DNA of 64,000 nt from Archangium gephyra (GTDB lineage: Bacteria; Myxococcota; Myxococcia; Myxococcales; Myxococcaceae), in the NCBI GenBank assembly GCA_003243425.1, contig QFQP01000013.1:124001-188000 (forward strand), in the 5' to 3' direction. The translations under genes were made by a program, and so were the position numbers. Of this stretch, positions 1 to 9,014 are shown in pieces (the stretch's first letter is position 1; every line of letters begins with the position of its first letter). Under the pieces are notes generated by a model that saw only the letters and a list, made by a program, of their open reading frames with translations, had not been told where the DNA came from and searched no databases.

Positions 1-2
1 AG

Positions 3-155
3 TACTCGCCGCCCTCGCTGCGCGTGCCGGCAGGGCCCGAGACCGACGCCATTCCCGATGATCGCTTCTTCGAACCGCAGAACCTGATCACCGAAGCGCA
101 CTACAACGACCCCGCGAAGTGCGTGGGTGTCTCTCCAGCGCGGGCGGCCGAGTGA
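3..155 (+). CDS. 3' end of an unidentified gene (partial)
   Basis: The first 50 codons visible in this frame run without interruption into a TGA and end ..SPARAAE. The gene begins outside the window. Its stop overlaps the GTG of the next gene in a GTGA arrangement, as happens repeatedly in this window, which supports it being coding and translationally coupled to the VWA lipoprotein downstream. No domain can be recognised in so short a piece. Confidence 0.55.
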   Translation, partial: YSPPSLRVPAGPETDAIPDDRFFEPQNLITEAHYNDPAKCVGVSPARAAE

Positions 156-1954
156 AGACGCAGGTGTCGAAATCAGTGGTGGCGGCGTTCACGATCTCGG
201 CGTTGCTGGGCGCGTGCACCAACACGTACATCTACGATCTGCGGCGCGACGATCAGCTGCCGCGCGATCGCACCCTCACGCTGGAAGGTGAGTTCTGCAC
301 GCCTTCTCCGAACGAAGTGGTGCGGCCGATCAAGATCGTCATCGCGATGGACGCGTCGCAGTCGATGAAGGTGACCGACCCCAACGGCTCGCGCGCGCAG
401 GCAGCGCTCGACCTCATCGATTCGTTGCCGCAAGAACCCGAGATCAGCTTCGTGGTGTTGCTCTTCGCTGGCAGCACCAGCGCGTGGTTGTCGAAGAGCG
501 GTGAAGACGAGTTCGACCGCGTCATCGACTTCTCGCCGGCCGAGCGCAATCTGCTGCGGCAGCGCATCCTCAACTTCACGGCGCCGGGTGGGGGTGCGAA
601 CCGCGACTCGACCGACTTCGTGAAGCCGTTGTCGGACATCTACGCCCTCATCAACGAAGACATCGCGCTCACGCGCCTGATGCAGATGAACGACGAGACG
701 CGCGCGCGCTACTCCGTCATCTTCCTTTCTGACGGCCAGCCCACGACGAACCAGGACGACGAGCTGCTGTGTGGCGACGCCGTGCGCCGCATTCGTCAGC
801 TGCGCGATCTGGCCGACGACGTGCGCGTGAACACCGTGCACGTCTTCACGCCCACGCAGCCCATCGCCTCGACGGCGTGCAGCTTCGACGCGGGCGTGAC
901 CATTCCCGTCGCCGGCGCGGTGTGCGGCATTCCCGAGCTGCCGCCCGGCGCATGTCCGTTGCTGGTGGTGAACAACAACGCCGAACGCCTGAACCAGATG
1001 GCGACGCTGGGCGGCGGTGACTTCCGCGACTTCCGCAACAACGAGCCCATCAACTTCCTCAACTTCCGCTTCGGTCAGGTGCGCCGCACGTTCATCTTCG
1101 ACAAGTTGATCGCCTCGAATCACTCCGCGCCGCCGGGGAGCCCGCTCGAGCTGGCCGACACCGACTCTGACGGGCTGCTCGACGAGCAGGAGCTCGAAGA
1201 AGGCACGTTGCCCTGGGTGGCCGACACCGATGGTGACGGCTTCTCTGACGGCGTCGAGGTCTACTTCCGCGCGCGCGGCGCCAACTTCACGCCCGACCAG
1301 GAGCCGCTGCCCGACGGCGGTGGTGTCGACCCCGGTTGCCCGCCGGAGCTGCGCGGCGTCGACTCGGACTGCGACACCCTCACCGACTGCGACGAGCAGA
1401 TCATCGGCACCAACTCCCGCCGCATCGACTCCGACGACGACGGCGTTCCCGACTCGGTGGAGTTCAAGCTGGGCAGCCAGCCCTCGTCGAAGGACCTCCC
1501 GCAGGACCCCGACAACGACCGCGTGCCCACGGGCGACGAGCTGTCGATGCACATGGACCCGTTGGTGCCCGACAGCGACGACCTGTCGGTCACCGGCTAC
1601 CGCTACGACGTGAAGAAGAAGGCCGGCCTCGAGCCCGATGGTCGCCAGTGCTGGACGTTCAAGATCAGCAACGTGGCGATGGCCAACACGCTGCCCGACA
1701 CCCGCGACGCCACGAACCCCGACGGCGGCGAGCCGCTCTACCGGCGCGGCGCGGGTTACAACGATCTCTTCGTCACCTTCTCGATGACGCCGGGCGACGA
1801 CCCCACGGGCCGCACCATTCTGCGCACCTACCGCCACACGTCTTCACGATTCCCCGTGGGCGGCATCAAGTCGCCGCACGACGGCATCATCAACATCAAG
1901 GCCGATGACTTCGTGGCCGGCTGCCAGTCGGTCGTGCAGCCTTCCACGCCGTAG
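152..1954 (+). CDS. VWA-domain lipoprotein with calcium-type (thrombospondin-3-like) repeats
   Basis: Predicted 600-aa lipoprotein. A signal peptide ends in lipobox LLGAC with Cys22. A von Willebrand A fold follows, with the MIDAS motif DASQS near residues 67-71, for metal-dependent ligand binding. Residues ~336-470 hold Asp-rich repeats of the type DTDSDGLLDEQEL and DTDGDGFSDGVEV, typical of calcium-binding thrombospondin type 3 repeats. The last ~130 residues are unassigned. GTG at 152 is chosen over an in-frame GTG at 119 because it places the signal peptide at the N-terminus and overlaps the upstream stop (GTGA). Probably a cell-surface adhesion or sensing protein; the ligand is unknown. 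Confidence 0.85.
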   Translation: MKTQVSKSVVAAFTISALLGACTNTYIYDLRRDDQLPRDRTLTLEGEFCTPSPNEVVRPIKIVIAMDASQSMKVTDPNGSRAQAALDLIDSLPQEPEISFVVLLFAGSTSAWLSKSGEDEFDRVIDFSPAERNLLRQRILNFTAPGGGANRDSTDFVKPLSDIYALINEDIALTRLMQMNDETRARYSVIFLSDGQPTTNQDDELLCGDAVRRIRQLRDLADDVRVNTVHVFTPTQPIASTACSFDAGVTIPVAGAVCGIPELPPGACPLLVVNNNAERLNQMATLGGGDFRDFRNNEPINFLNFRFGQVRRTFIFDKLIASNHSAPPGSPLELADTDSDGLLDEQELEEGTLPWVADTDGDGFSDGVEVYFRARGANFTPDQEPLPDGGGVDPGCPPELRGVDSDCDTLTDCDEQIIGTNSRRIDSDDDGVPDSVEFKLGSQPSSKDLPQDPDNDRVPTGDELSMHMDPLVPDSDDLSVTGYRYDVKKKAGLEPDGRQCWTFKISNVAMANTLPDTRDATNPDGGEPLYRRGAGYNDLFVTFSMTPGDDPTGRTILRTYRHTSSRFPVGGIKSPHDGIINIKADDFVAGCQSVVQPSTP

Positions 1955-1982
1955 TTCCTCTCTTCTTCAGCCCGTGATTCCC

Positions 1983-4223
1983 ATGCGCCACTCTCTTCGC
2001 GTCTGTGCGGCCGCTCTCGTCGCCGCTGGTCTGTCTGCGTGTCCTCCCCCGAACACCGAGTGCATCGACGGCACCGAAGAGACCTGTGACGCCGGCGCGC
2101 CGCCGCCCGACTTCTGCAACTCGCAGGAAGAAGCAGACCAGGACTCGGCGAACTGCCACCTCACCGTGACCACCGGTGGCGCCGAGCCGTCACTCAAGGA
2201 GGGCGTCTACCTGTCCCGCCTCGAAGACGGCGGCGTCGATCGCGATTGGTACGTGGCGCAGCTGCCGACGCTCACGCCGCGTTCGCTCCTGCACATCAAC
2301 GGCGGCTACCAGGTGCCGCTCACGGCGGTGAACTTCCAGATCAACGTGCTCAAGCAGGGCGCCAGCGGCGTCACCTCCATCGCCACCGCGGTCGATCGTC
2401 GCGCAGGCGGCGCTGCGCCGAAGCCGGTCGACATCATCCTCCCGTTCTCTGAATCGAACGCGAAGCTGTACCTGCTGGTGAGCGACGAAGGTGGCGCCCA
2501 GGTGCGCGTCGACAACCGCAACACCTATTCGCTGTACGTCGAAGTGGAGGAGAACCCCGACACCAACGAGCCCAACGACGAGACGGCGACCACCGTGACG
2601 CTCGCGCCCGGCAACGGCGGTCAGGAGGGCATGACCTCGGGCTACCTCGCCACCACCAACGACGTGGACCTCTACGAGTTCACCGTCGGGGGCACCGGTC
2701 GGCAGATCATCTACCTCCACATGACGGGCCCGACGGAGCACCCCACGAACCCGCCGCCGCCGTACATCTTCTCGTACACGCTGTTCGACCCCGCCGGCAC
2801 CCCGGTGGCCGAAGGCCGCATGGACAACGCGACCTTGCCCATCGACCTCGCCACCGCGCGGCTCGCGGCGATGCCCGGGGCGTACAAGCTGAAGGTGCAG
2901 GGCTACCGCGAGCCCAACAGCACGACGCCCATTCGTGGTGACTTGCGCGTGAAGTACCAGGTCGCCGTGCGCGTGCTGCCCGACCTCGACACGCAGGAGC
3001 CCAACGACACCGCGGCCACGGCGCGCACGTTGTCGCTCTCGCCCAACGGCACGACGAGCGTCACCGGCAAGCTCTCGTATGTCGGCGACGACGAGTGGTT
3101 CAGCGTCTCGCTGCCGTCGCGCGCCACGCCTTCGACGCTGCGGTACCGCGTGACGACCGCGACGAGTGGCGGCCGCTTCGAGCCGCTCACCAACACGCCC
3201 AACCGTCAGTTCGATCTCGTGCAGCCCATCACCACCGGCGCCACCCCGCAGGACCGCGAGACCGCGTGCAAGAACGATCGCTCGGTGTGCCCACGTGGCA
3301 GCGACGGCGACGTGAACTTCCTCGACACCTTCTGCGAAGACAATTCACCGCCGCAGTGCGTGCACTCGCACCGTGAAGAAGAGATTCCGCGCATCGCCAA
3401 CATCCGCAACCTCGTGGGGGCGGTGCCGGTCGCCGTGGGGCGGGCCAACGAGTACCTCATCGGCTTCAAGGACCAGGGGCTGCGCGACAGCAAGTACGCC
3501 GACGACCGTGACTTCACCATCACGCTCGAGTGGCGCGACGACGCCGACGAAGCCGGGCGCACCGGCGGCCCCGAGGTGTTGACGGTGTCGGGCACGCCGG
3601 TCGTCGCGCAGGGCGAGATCACCTTCGGCTACGGCAAGTACCTCGACGAAGATCGCTACTTCAATTCGAGCGACGGGCTGCGCGGCCTGGCCGACTACGA
3701 CGCGGTCGACACCGACAAGGACCTCTTTCAGTTCAACGTCGCCGCGACGGTCGACCAGTCGTGGCAGGTCTCGTGGGAGCTGATGCACACCAACGACGGC
3801 GGCACCAGGCCACCTGCCGATCTCGGCGTGGAGCTGGTGTTCTGCACCGCGCTCGGTTCGGCGGTCGACGGTGGCATCTGCACCGGCCAGTCGACGCGCG
3901 TGTTCGCCTACAACCCGGCAGAGCTCACGCCCTGGTACCTGCCGCAGAGCCAGTCGAACGGCCGCCAATTGTTCCGCAGGGAGGTCGGGCCGAGCAGCAC
4001 CACCGTGACGGCTGAGTCGGTCGGCTGCTCGTGCCTGTCGGCGCCGCGGTTGGCCGCTGGCGCCTACTTCATCAACGTGGGCGCGGTGGACCGCACCTCC
4101 AACGACCCGCTCCGCTACCGCATCACGCAGAGCATCGCGGCGTACCCGGCGAACTTCACCACGCCCGACGGCGGCGGCGGGACGTGCCCTGTCGCCGACG
4201 GCGGTTGTGGTTTCGCCCGCTGA
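1983..4223 (+). CDS. Large lipoprotein with PPC-like repeats
   Basis: Predicted 746-aa lipoprotein: the signal peptide ends LSAC-PPP. Two segments, at about residues 190-330 and 336 onward, open with an EPND motif (NEPNDETATT, QEPNDTAATA) followed by alternating beta strands and a DVDLYEF or DDEWFSV motif. This is the pattern of bacterial pre-peptidase C-terminal (PPC-like) beta-sandwich domains. A CSC cluster near the C-terminus precedes a last strand-rich stretch. No catalytic motif is visible. It lies 28 nt after the VWA lipoprotein and is probably co-transcribed with it. ATG 1983 starts the signal peptide; upstream in-frame starts give no signal peptide. Role inferred as surface binding. 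Confidence 0.8.
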   Translation: MRHSLRVCAAALVAAGLSACPPPNTECIDGTEETCDAGAPPPDFCNSQEEADQDSANCHLTVTTGGAEPSLKEGVYLSRLEDGGVDRDWYVAQLPTLTPRSLLHINGGYQVPLTAVNFQINVLKQGASGVTSIATAVDRRAGGAAPKPVDIILPFSESNAKLYLLVSDEGGAQVRVDNRNTYSLYVEVEENPDTNEPNDETATTVTLAPGNGGQEGMTSGYLATTNDVDLYEFTVGGTGRQIIYLHMTGPTEHPTNPPPPYIFSYTLFDPAGTPVAEGRMDNATLPIDLATARLAAMPGAYKLKVQGYREPNSTTPIRGDLRVKYQVAVRVLPDLDTQEPNDTAATARTLSLSPNGTTSVTGKLSYVGDDEWFSVSLPSRATPSTLRYRVTTATSGGRFEPLTNTPNRQFDLVQPITTGATPQDRETACKNDRSVCPRGSDGDVNFLDTFCEDNSPPQCVHSHREEEIPRIANIRNLVGAVPVAVGRANEYLIGFKDQGLRDSKYADDRDFTITLEWRDDADEAGRTGGPEVLTVSGTPVVAQGEITFGYGKYLDEDRYFNSSDGLRGLADYDAVDTDKDLFQFNVAATVDQSWQVSWELMHTNDGGTRPPADLGVELVFCTALGSAVDGGICTGQSTRVFAYNPAELTPWYLPQSQSNGRQLFRREVGPSSTTVTAESVGCSCLSAPRLAAGAYFINVGAVDRTSNDPLRYRITQSIAAYPANFTTPDGGGGTCPVADGGCGFAR

Positions 4224-4227
4224 AGGG

Positions 4228-4725
4228 TCACGGCGTTTGCGTACGGCACTCCTGCGGAATGCCCGCGTCGGGCGACACGCCGCAGCCGGTGATCTCGAAG
4301 GTCTGAGACGGCGTGTTGCTCGCGTTGCTCTGCACCGTGAGCGTGCCGCGGTACAGCTTCGCTTCGGTCGGCGCGAAGATGATCTGCACCAGCATCGACT
4401 TGTTGCCGGCGATGGTGGCGGGCAACGGCTCGGGCGAGGTCTTGAACGTGAAGGCCGAATCACCGCCGTAGCTGACCGCGGTGATCTCCAGGTCCTTCAC
4501 GCTGCCGTTGTTCAGAATCAGCGTCTCCTGGGGCTTGGTGCCGATGTACGTGCCGCTCATGAACTCGCGGGCGAAGCCGATGCTGCCGCGGTCGGGGCAC
4601 AGATACGGTTCGTTCTGCAGAGACATGCCGTCGCACGGCATCGGTGGAGTCGGCTGGCCGCAAGAGGTGAATGCAGACAGAATCGCCGCTGCGCTCAAGC
4701 CTCCGATGATGATTGCTCGCTTCAT
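4228..4725 (-). CDS. Small lipoprotein with ASH/HYDIN-like (choice-of-anchor D) domain
   Basis: A 165-aa protein with a signal peptide ending FTSC (Cys22). The remainder matches the Ig-like ASH/choice-of-anchor D pattern: a lost-strand segment LILNNGS, then ITAVSYGGDSAFTF, a hydrophobic VQIIFAPTEA and the closing TLTVQSNA strand, ending with ITGCGV. ATG 4725 is preceded by AGGGAA on the minus strand. It converges with the preceding gene with only 4 nt between stop codons, and diverges from the next lipoprotein with only about 30 nt between starts. Probably a periplasmic or surface binding module; ligand unknown. Confidence 0.75.
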   Translation of the reverse strand: MKRAIIIGGLSAAAILSAFTSCGQPTPPMPCDGMSLQNEPYLCPDRGSIGFAREFMSGTYIGTKPQETLILNNGSVKDLEITAVSYGGDSAFTFKTSPEPLPATIAGNKSMLVQIIFAPTEAKLYRGTLTVQSNASNTPSQTFEITGCGVSPDAGIPQECRTQTP

Positions 4726-4756
4726 GTCGGTGTTCCCTTCAACGGTGAGAAATAAG

Positions 4757-5242
4757 GTGAAGCTACTTCTGGGTGTTTGCGCCGTGGCCGTACTGACCAG
4801 CGGCTGTGGAAGTGTTCGAGACCAGTTCATCGGCACGCGCATCGCCGACGAGTGCAACGGCTCGTGGAACGTGTGCGCCACCACGGTGGGGTGCTTCGTC
4901 GGAGATCGCAGCTACGTCGAAGGCCGTTTCCCCGGCACCAACAAGGTCGGCATTCAGCTCTTCGAACCGTCGGAGGTGACCGTGAGCCTGCTGCTCGAGG
5001 AGACCGCCGGCGCCGGCGAAGCCACGGTGATGAACTTCTTCGAAGAGAGCTGCGGTTCGCGCGTGCGCGTCGAGCTCACCGGCCGCGCGCTGGTCGGCGA
5101 GAACGAGAAGGCCGGGTACGTGTTCCGCTCGGCCGAGCTGTCGGGCGTGGGCGATCACCTCATCGAGGTCGAGAGCGATTCGCGCACCCGCTACCTGATG
5201 AAGATCGACGTGCTGCCGCTGCGCCTGCGCGACGTGCAGTGA
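4757..5242 (+). CDS. Hypothetical lipoprotein
   Basis: Predicted 161-aa lipoprotein with signal peptide MKLLLGVCAVAVLTSGC. The mature part has several Cys (CNGSWNVC, GCF, SCG) and alternating strands suggesting a small disulfide-stabilised beta fold. GTG 4757 is preferred because GGTGAG lies about 7 nt upstream; an in-frame GTG at 4745 would add four residues. The family is not recognised. It converges with the GMC oxidoreductase gene, with 4 nt between stops. Confidence 0.65.
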   Translation: MKLLLGVCAVAVLTSGCGSVRDQFIGTRIADECNGSWNVCATTVGCFVGDRSYVEGRFPGTNKVGIQLFEPSEVTVSLLLEETAGAGEATVMNFFEESCGSRVRVELTGRALVGENEKAGYVFRSAELSGVGDHLIEVESDSRTRYLMKIDVLPLRLRDVQ

Positions 5243-5246
5243 CATG

Positions 5247-6893
5247 TCAGAGCCCCTTCTTGAGCCGGCCGATCATCTTGTCGGCCACGCGGAAGGAGTT
5301 GGCGGCGATGGTGAGCGTCAACGGCACGCCCCCTGAGGTGGGGAGGAAGCTGCCGTCGACCACGTAGAGGTTCTTGACGCCGTGGGCGCGGCAATCGGGG
5401 TCGAGCACGCTGGTCGCGGGGTCTTTCCCGAAGCGGCAGGTGCCACCCTGGAGAATCGTGGTCTCACCGGCGATGCCCACGCGCTCGACCTTGTCGGGCT
5501 GCAGCTGCGCGAGCACCTCTTCCCCGCGCTCTACGAGGAACTTCGTCATCGTGAAGTCGGTCTGGTGCCGCGACACGGTGATGGCCGCGACCGGCAGGCC
5601 GAACTTGTCCTTCACGTTCTTGTCGACGTTCACGTACGTGCCGTCGGTCGGCAGAAACTCACCGTAGATCTCGAACTCCAGCACGCGGCTGTCGCGGTAG
5701 CTGCGCAGCTTGTCTTTGAGCGCCTTGCCGAACACACCGCGCTCGCCTTTCCCCGCGAGGCCGACGGCCGCGAAGATCGGGTTGGGGTGCTGCCACATGA
5801 AGCCCAGCGTGCCGCCCTTGCGGAAGCCGAAGCGATCGTCGGGCATCACGTAGAAGTCCTGCAGGCTGCGGTTCACGAAGGGCATCGTGTTGTTGAGCCA
5901 CTCGAACTTCTTCGCGCCGAAGGTGGCCTTCGACTGACCGAAGCTCGAGAACAGCAGGTTCTTGCCGACCAGCCCGTTGTTGTTTGCGAGCCCCGCGGGA
6001 AAACGTGACGAGGTCGAGTTGAGCAGCAACCGTGCGCTCTCCACCGCGGTGCACGATGACACGATGATGCGCGCCGGCTGTTCCTGCGTGACGCCGTCGG
6101 CGTCGATGTAGACCACGCTCTTCGCGTCGCCCTTTTCGTCGACGGTGATCTCGGTGGCCATGCACTTGGGCCGCAGCTCGACGTTGCCGGTGGCGATCGC
6201 CTCGGGAATCAATGACGCGGCGGTGCTGCTCTTGGCGCGGTGCTCACAGCCGTAGCTGCCGCACAGCGTGCAGTACACGCACGCATCACGACCGCGGTAC
6301 GGCCGGCTCACGATACCGCGCGCGGTGGGAATCGCGTGCCAGCCGAGCGACTTCGCCGCCTTGTCGATCTCCTGCGCGACCGGGTGCTCCACCAGCGGAG
6401 GCAGCGGGTAGTTGCCTTTGCGCGGCTCGAGAAAAGGGTGGGGCACTGCGTTGCCGCTCACGCCCAGCTCGGCTTCGGCCTTGTCGTAATACGGCGCGAG
6501 GTCCGCGTAGCCGATGGGCCAGTCGACCACGTTGCTGCCCTTCGGCGCGCCGAGCTCCGTCTTCATGCGGAAGTCGACGGGCTTGAGCCGGTAGAAATAC
6601 CCGCTCATGTGAACGGTGCCGCCGCCCACGCAGTTCGCGGTCCACGCTTCGTTGCTGCGCGAATACGGCTTGTCGCCACCCAGCCGCCAGAGATGGGGCT
6701 CGTCCCACGGCAGCGGCATGAAGAAGTTGCGGCGCGAGTTGAGGATCTCGTCGTGAACGAAATCCTCCTGCTGGTACCAGGCGCCTTTTTCCAGCACCAC
6801 GACCTTGAACCCCGCGCGACCGAGCTCGAGCGCGAGCGGTGCTCCGCCCGCTCCGGAGCCCACGATGCAGACGTCGACCGTGTCCTTCGCCAT
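5247..6893 (-). CDS. GMC-family FAD-dependent oxidoreductase
   Basis: A 548-aa flavoprotein of the glucose-methanol-choline family. The N-terminal FAD dinucleotide-binding motif is GSGAGGAPLALE (residues ~12-23), followed by VVVLEKG. The C-terminal signature includes NLYVVDGSFLPTSGG and a final ANSFRVADK helix. A Cys-rich insert CVYCTLCGSYGC near residues 205-216 resembles the Cys cluster seen in several bacterial GMC dehydrogenases. It follows the Tat-exported subunit gene by 2 nt on the same strand, so the two are probably translated together and form a membrane-associated alcohol or sugar dehydrogenase. The substrate cannot be read from sequence. Confidence 0.88.
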   Translation of the reverse strand: MAKDTVDVCIVGSGAGGAPLALELGRAGFKVVVLEKGAWYQQEDFVHDEILNSRRNFFMPLPWDEPHLWRLGGDKPYSRSNEAWTANCVGGGTVHMSGYFYRLKPVDFRMKTELGAPKGSNVVDWPIGYADLAPYYDKAEAELGVSGNAVPHPFLEPRKGNYPLPPLVEHPVAQEIDKAAKSLGWHAIPTARGIVSRPYRGRDACVYCTLCGSYGCEHRAKSSTAASLIPEAIATGNVELRPKCMATEITVDEKGDAKSVVYIDADGVTQEQPARIIVSSCTAVESARLLLNSTSSRFPAGLANNNGLVGKNLLFSSFGQSKATFGAKKFEWLNNTMPFVNRSLQDFYVMPDDRFGFRKGGTLGFMWQHPNPIFAAVGLAGKGERGVFGKALKDKLRSYRDSRVLEFEIYGEFLPTDGTYVNVDKNVKDKFGLPVAAITVSRHQTDFTMTKFLVERGEEVLAQLQPDKVERVGIAGETTILQGGTCRFGKDPATSVLDPDCRAHGVKNLYVVDGSFLPTSGGVPLTLTIAANSFRVADKMIGRLKKGL

Positions 6894-6895
6894 CG

Positions 6896-7534
6896 TCAGC
6901 AGCCCTTTCCGCCGCCGCAGACGAGCTGGTGGAGCTTCCTGCTGCCGTCGTACGGCGCGGCGGGGTCGCCCTTCACGTTGCGGCCCACCAGCGAGAAGCC
7001 GACCAGCTTCCAGCCGACTTCACCCTGATTGCCGCCGTAGCTGGGGTCACCGAGGAACCCTTCGAGCACCAGCACCACCAGCATTTCGTACCAACGTGAT
7101 TCACCGCTCTTGTCCGGAGAGTTCTTGAAGATCTCGAGCAGCTCGTCCTGCTGCGCGGCGGTCGCTTGATGAAACGGCTTCTGGAACATGCGCTGCGCAC
7201 GGCGCTCCAGTGCTGCGACACCCGGCACGAAGTTCTGCCGCATCTGCGTGAGCGCTTCGGTCTGCAGCATGCGGTCGATGTACTCGGGCACCTTCGCGTC
7301 GAGCGCGCCAGGATCATCGTCGCGCGGAATGATGCGATCGACGGCCGCACTCAACGTGAGCCACTCGGCGTCGGTGAAGGTCTTGTGCGAAATCGTCAGC
7401 GCCTGCTTCGTCGGTGCAGACGTCGGAGGCGCCGGGTCTTTCTTGCAGCCGTTGCCCAGCAGCACGCTCCCGCCGCCGAGGAACGTGAGGCGCCGCACGA
7501 AGATCCGGCGCGAAAAGTCGTCGTCGTGCTCCAT
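6896..7534 (-). CDS. Gluconate 2-dehydrogenase subunit 3-like, Tat-exported
   Basis: A 212-aa protein with a twin-arginine signal SRRIFVR (residues 8-14) and a lipobox-like Cys at 30 (GNGC). The mature region shows the subunit-3 pattern: a short helix starting FTDAEWLTLSAAVDRIIP, a PGALDAKVPEYID segment and a helical C-terminal half ending CGGGKGC. In known systems this subunit accompanies a GMC flavoprotein and guides its export, which fits the GMC gene 2 nt downstream. ATG 7534 lacks a clear Shine-Dalgarno sequence and upstream GTG codons remain possible. No cytochrome subunit gene is adjacent. Confidence 0.82.
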   Translation of the reverse strand: MEHDDDFSRRIFVRRLTFLGGGSVLLGNGCKKDPAPPTSAPTKQALTISHKTFTDAEWLTLSAAVDRIIPRDDDPGALDAKVPEYIDRMLQTEALTQMRQNFVPGVAALERRAQRMFQKPFHQATAAQQDELLEIFKNSPDKSGESRWYEMLVVLVLEGFLGDPSYGGNQGEVGWKLVGFSLVGRNVKGDPAAPYDGSRKLHQLVCGGGKGC

Positions 7535-7655
7535 CGAGGGGACGGAGTGTTCGCCCACACGCGTGTGGTTGCAAGAAGAGGGGTGTCCACACCATGTCGT
7601 GGACTGTCCTCCACAGTCGTCAGGCGGAGCGGATTGGCTACGATGCTGCGCGCTC
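7535..7655 (+). promoter_or_regulatory. Divergent intergenic region with palindromes
   Basis: This 121-bp gap separates the subunit-3/GMC pair from a rightward lipoprotein pair and must hold both promoters. It contains a perfect 12-bp palindrome CACACGCGTGTG (7556-7567). Further right are two smaller dyads, GTCCAC-N8-GTGGAC and GACTGT-N5-ACAGTC. They could be regulator sites; no known consensus is recognised. Confidence 0.3.
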
Positions 7656-9014
7656 ATGACTCGTCTTGCTCTCGCGACCTTCCTCTCGTTGGCGTTGTTG
7701 GCGTGCCCGAACGATCCAGGCTCTGACGGAGGCACCGGCGGAGGTCGCGGCGGTGGTACCGGCGGCGGCACCGGTTTGACGCCCTTTGGTGTGAGCGAGC
7801 TCGACGGCACGGCGCGCGACACCACCTATTTCGCCATCGCTGTCGACGCGACCACCGAACGCGTGGGCGTCGCCTACTACACGCCCGCCGGCACCGAGAC
7901 CTTCCCCGACACGCCTGACTACGATCTCAAGTACGTCGAGTGGAAGCAGGGGCAGGTCTCGACGCCCGAGAAGATCGCCACCGTGCAGCGCTTCGTCGGC
8001 CTGACCGTCGCGTTCGATCCCGCCAGCGGCGAACCGCTGGTCGGCCACCTGGGTGGAACGCCGCAGCCGGGCACCTCCATCTTCTGGTTTCAGAGCGACG
8101 CGGTGATCAGCCGTCGCAACGCGGGCGTGTGGACACCGACGACCGTTGCCGAAGAGGGAGATCAGGTCACCTGCGGGAACGTGGTCAGCGATCGCGGCTT
8201 CCTCGTGGGCTTGTGGCCCTCGCTGCTCTTCGACCCGACCGGCAAGATGTACTTCGCGTATCGCGACGCTCACAACGGCCAGTTCGGCAATCAGGACTAC
8301 CACGCGTCTGACGTGGAGCTCTGGGAAGGCACGTCGATGCCGCCGGCAACGCCCACCTGCCTCGCGCAGGGCGGCAACAACAAGGACGCGTGGGGCGGTC
8401 ACATTCAGCTCGCGCTCGGCGCCGATTCGCAGCCCGCCATCGTCTACGACCAGATGCCCGGCACGCCCGACAACAACGGCGGCAACGTCATCTTTCAGCG
8501 GCGCCAGGCCAACGGCACGTGGACCAACGCGGGCGCGATCGCCAGCGTGTCGAACACCCAGACCGGCCCGTCACTCGCGTACGACGCCACCGAGGGCTAC
8601 GGCATCGCGTACATCGAGCGCGCGGGCAGCGAGTTGTTCTACGTGAAGTCGGCCAACGGAACGAACTGGAACGCGAAAGACGCCGTGTACGCCTCGGGTA
8701 CCGGCGGCTGGTACCCGTCGCTCGCGATGGACCCCATCAACCACGAGCCGGCGATCGCGTTCTACATCTGCAGCGCGCGCACGGCGACGGCCGAGACCAA
8801 CTGCCCGGCGAACGAAGATCGCCTCGTGGTCTTCCAGCGCATCGCGAACGAATGGCGCGAGACCATCGTCGATGAAGAGGGTGGTCACTCGCCGAAGATT
8901 GCGTTCTTCGCTTCGGGCAAGCGCGTCGTCGTCTACCGCCAGCCGTCTTCCGTCGACGGCTCCGGGAATCCGCCGGCCAACGTGGGCGCGCTGAAGATCG
9001 CGGTGGAGCGATGA
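7656..9014 (+). CDS. Lipoprotein with Gly-rich linker and propeller-like domain
   Basis: Predicted 452-aa lipoprotein: signal peptide MTRLALATFLSLALLAC, then a Gly/Thr linker (GGTGGGRGGG) typical of myxobacterial surface lipoproteins. The body repeats blocks such as GLTVAFDPASGEPLVG, WPSLLFDPTGKMYFAY, PSLAYDATEGYGIAY and YPSLAMDPINHEPAIAF, spaced 50-90 residues apart. These look like blades of a beta-propeller related to sialidase or exo-alpha folds, but no catalytic residues can be assigned. The stop overlaps the next start (ATGA), so the two are coupled. Confidence 0.75.
   Translation: MTRLALATFLSLALLACPNDPGSDGGTGGGRGGGTGGGTGLTPFGVSELDGTARDTTYFAIAVDATTERVGVAYYTPAGTETFPDTPDYDLKYVEWKQGQVSTPEKIATVQRFVGLTVAFDPASGEPLVGHLGGTPQPGTSIFWFQSDAVISRRNAGVWTPTTVAEEGDQVTCGNVVSDRGFLVGLWPSLLFDPTGKMYFAYRDAHNGQFGNQDYHASDVELWEGTSMPPATPTCLAQGGNNKDAWGGHIQLALGADSQPAIVYDQMPGTPDNNGGNVIFQRRQANGTWTNAGAIASVSNTQTGPSLAYDATEGYGIAYIERAGSELFYVKSANGTNWNAKDAVYASGTGGWYPSLAMDPINHEPAIAFYICSARTATAETNCPANEDRLVVFQRIANEWRETIVDEEGGHSPKIAFFASGKRVVVYRQPSSVDGSGNPPANVGALKIAVER

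Noticed and set aside
173..1837. Long minus-strand open frame opposite the VWA lipoprotein
   Set aside because: Arg/Val/Ala-rich antisense of a well-supported gene; GC-rich third positions remove stops from the complementary frame. The plus strand has a signal peptide and motifs.
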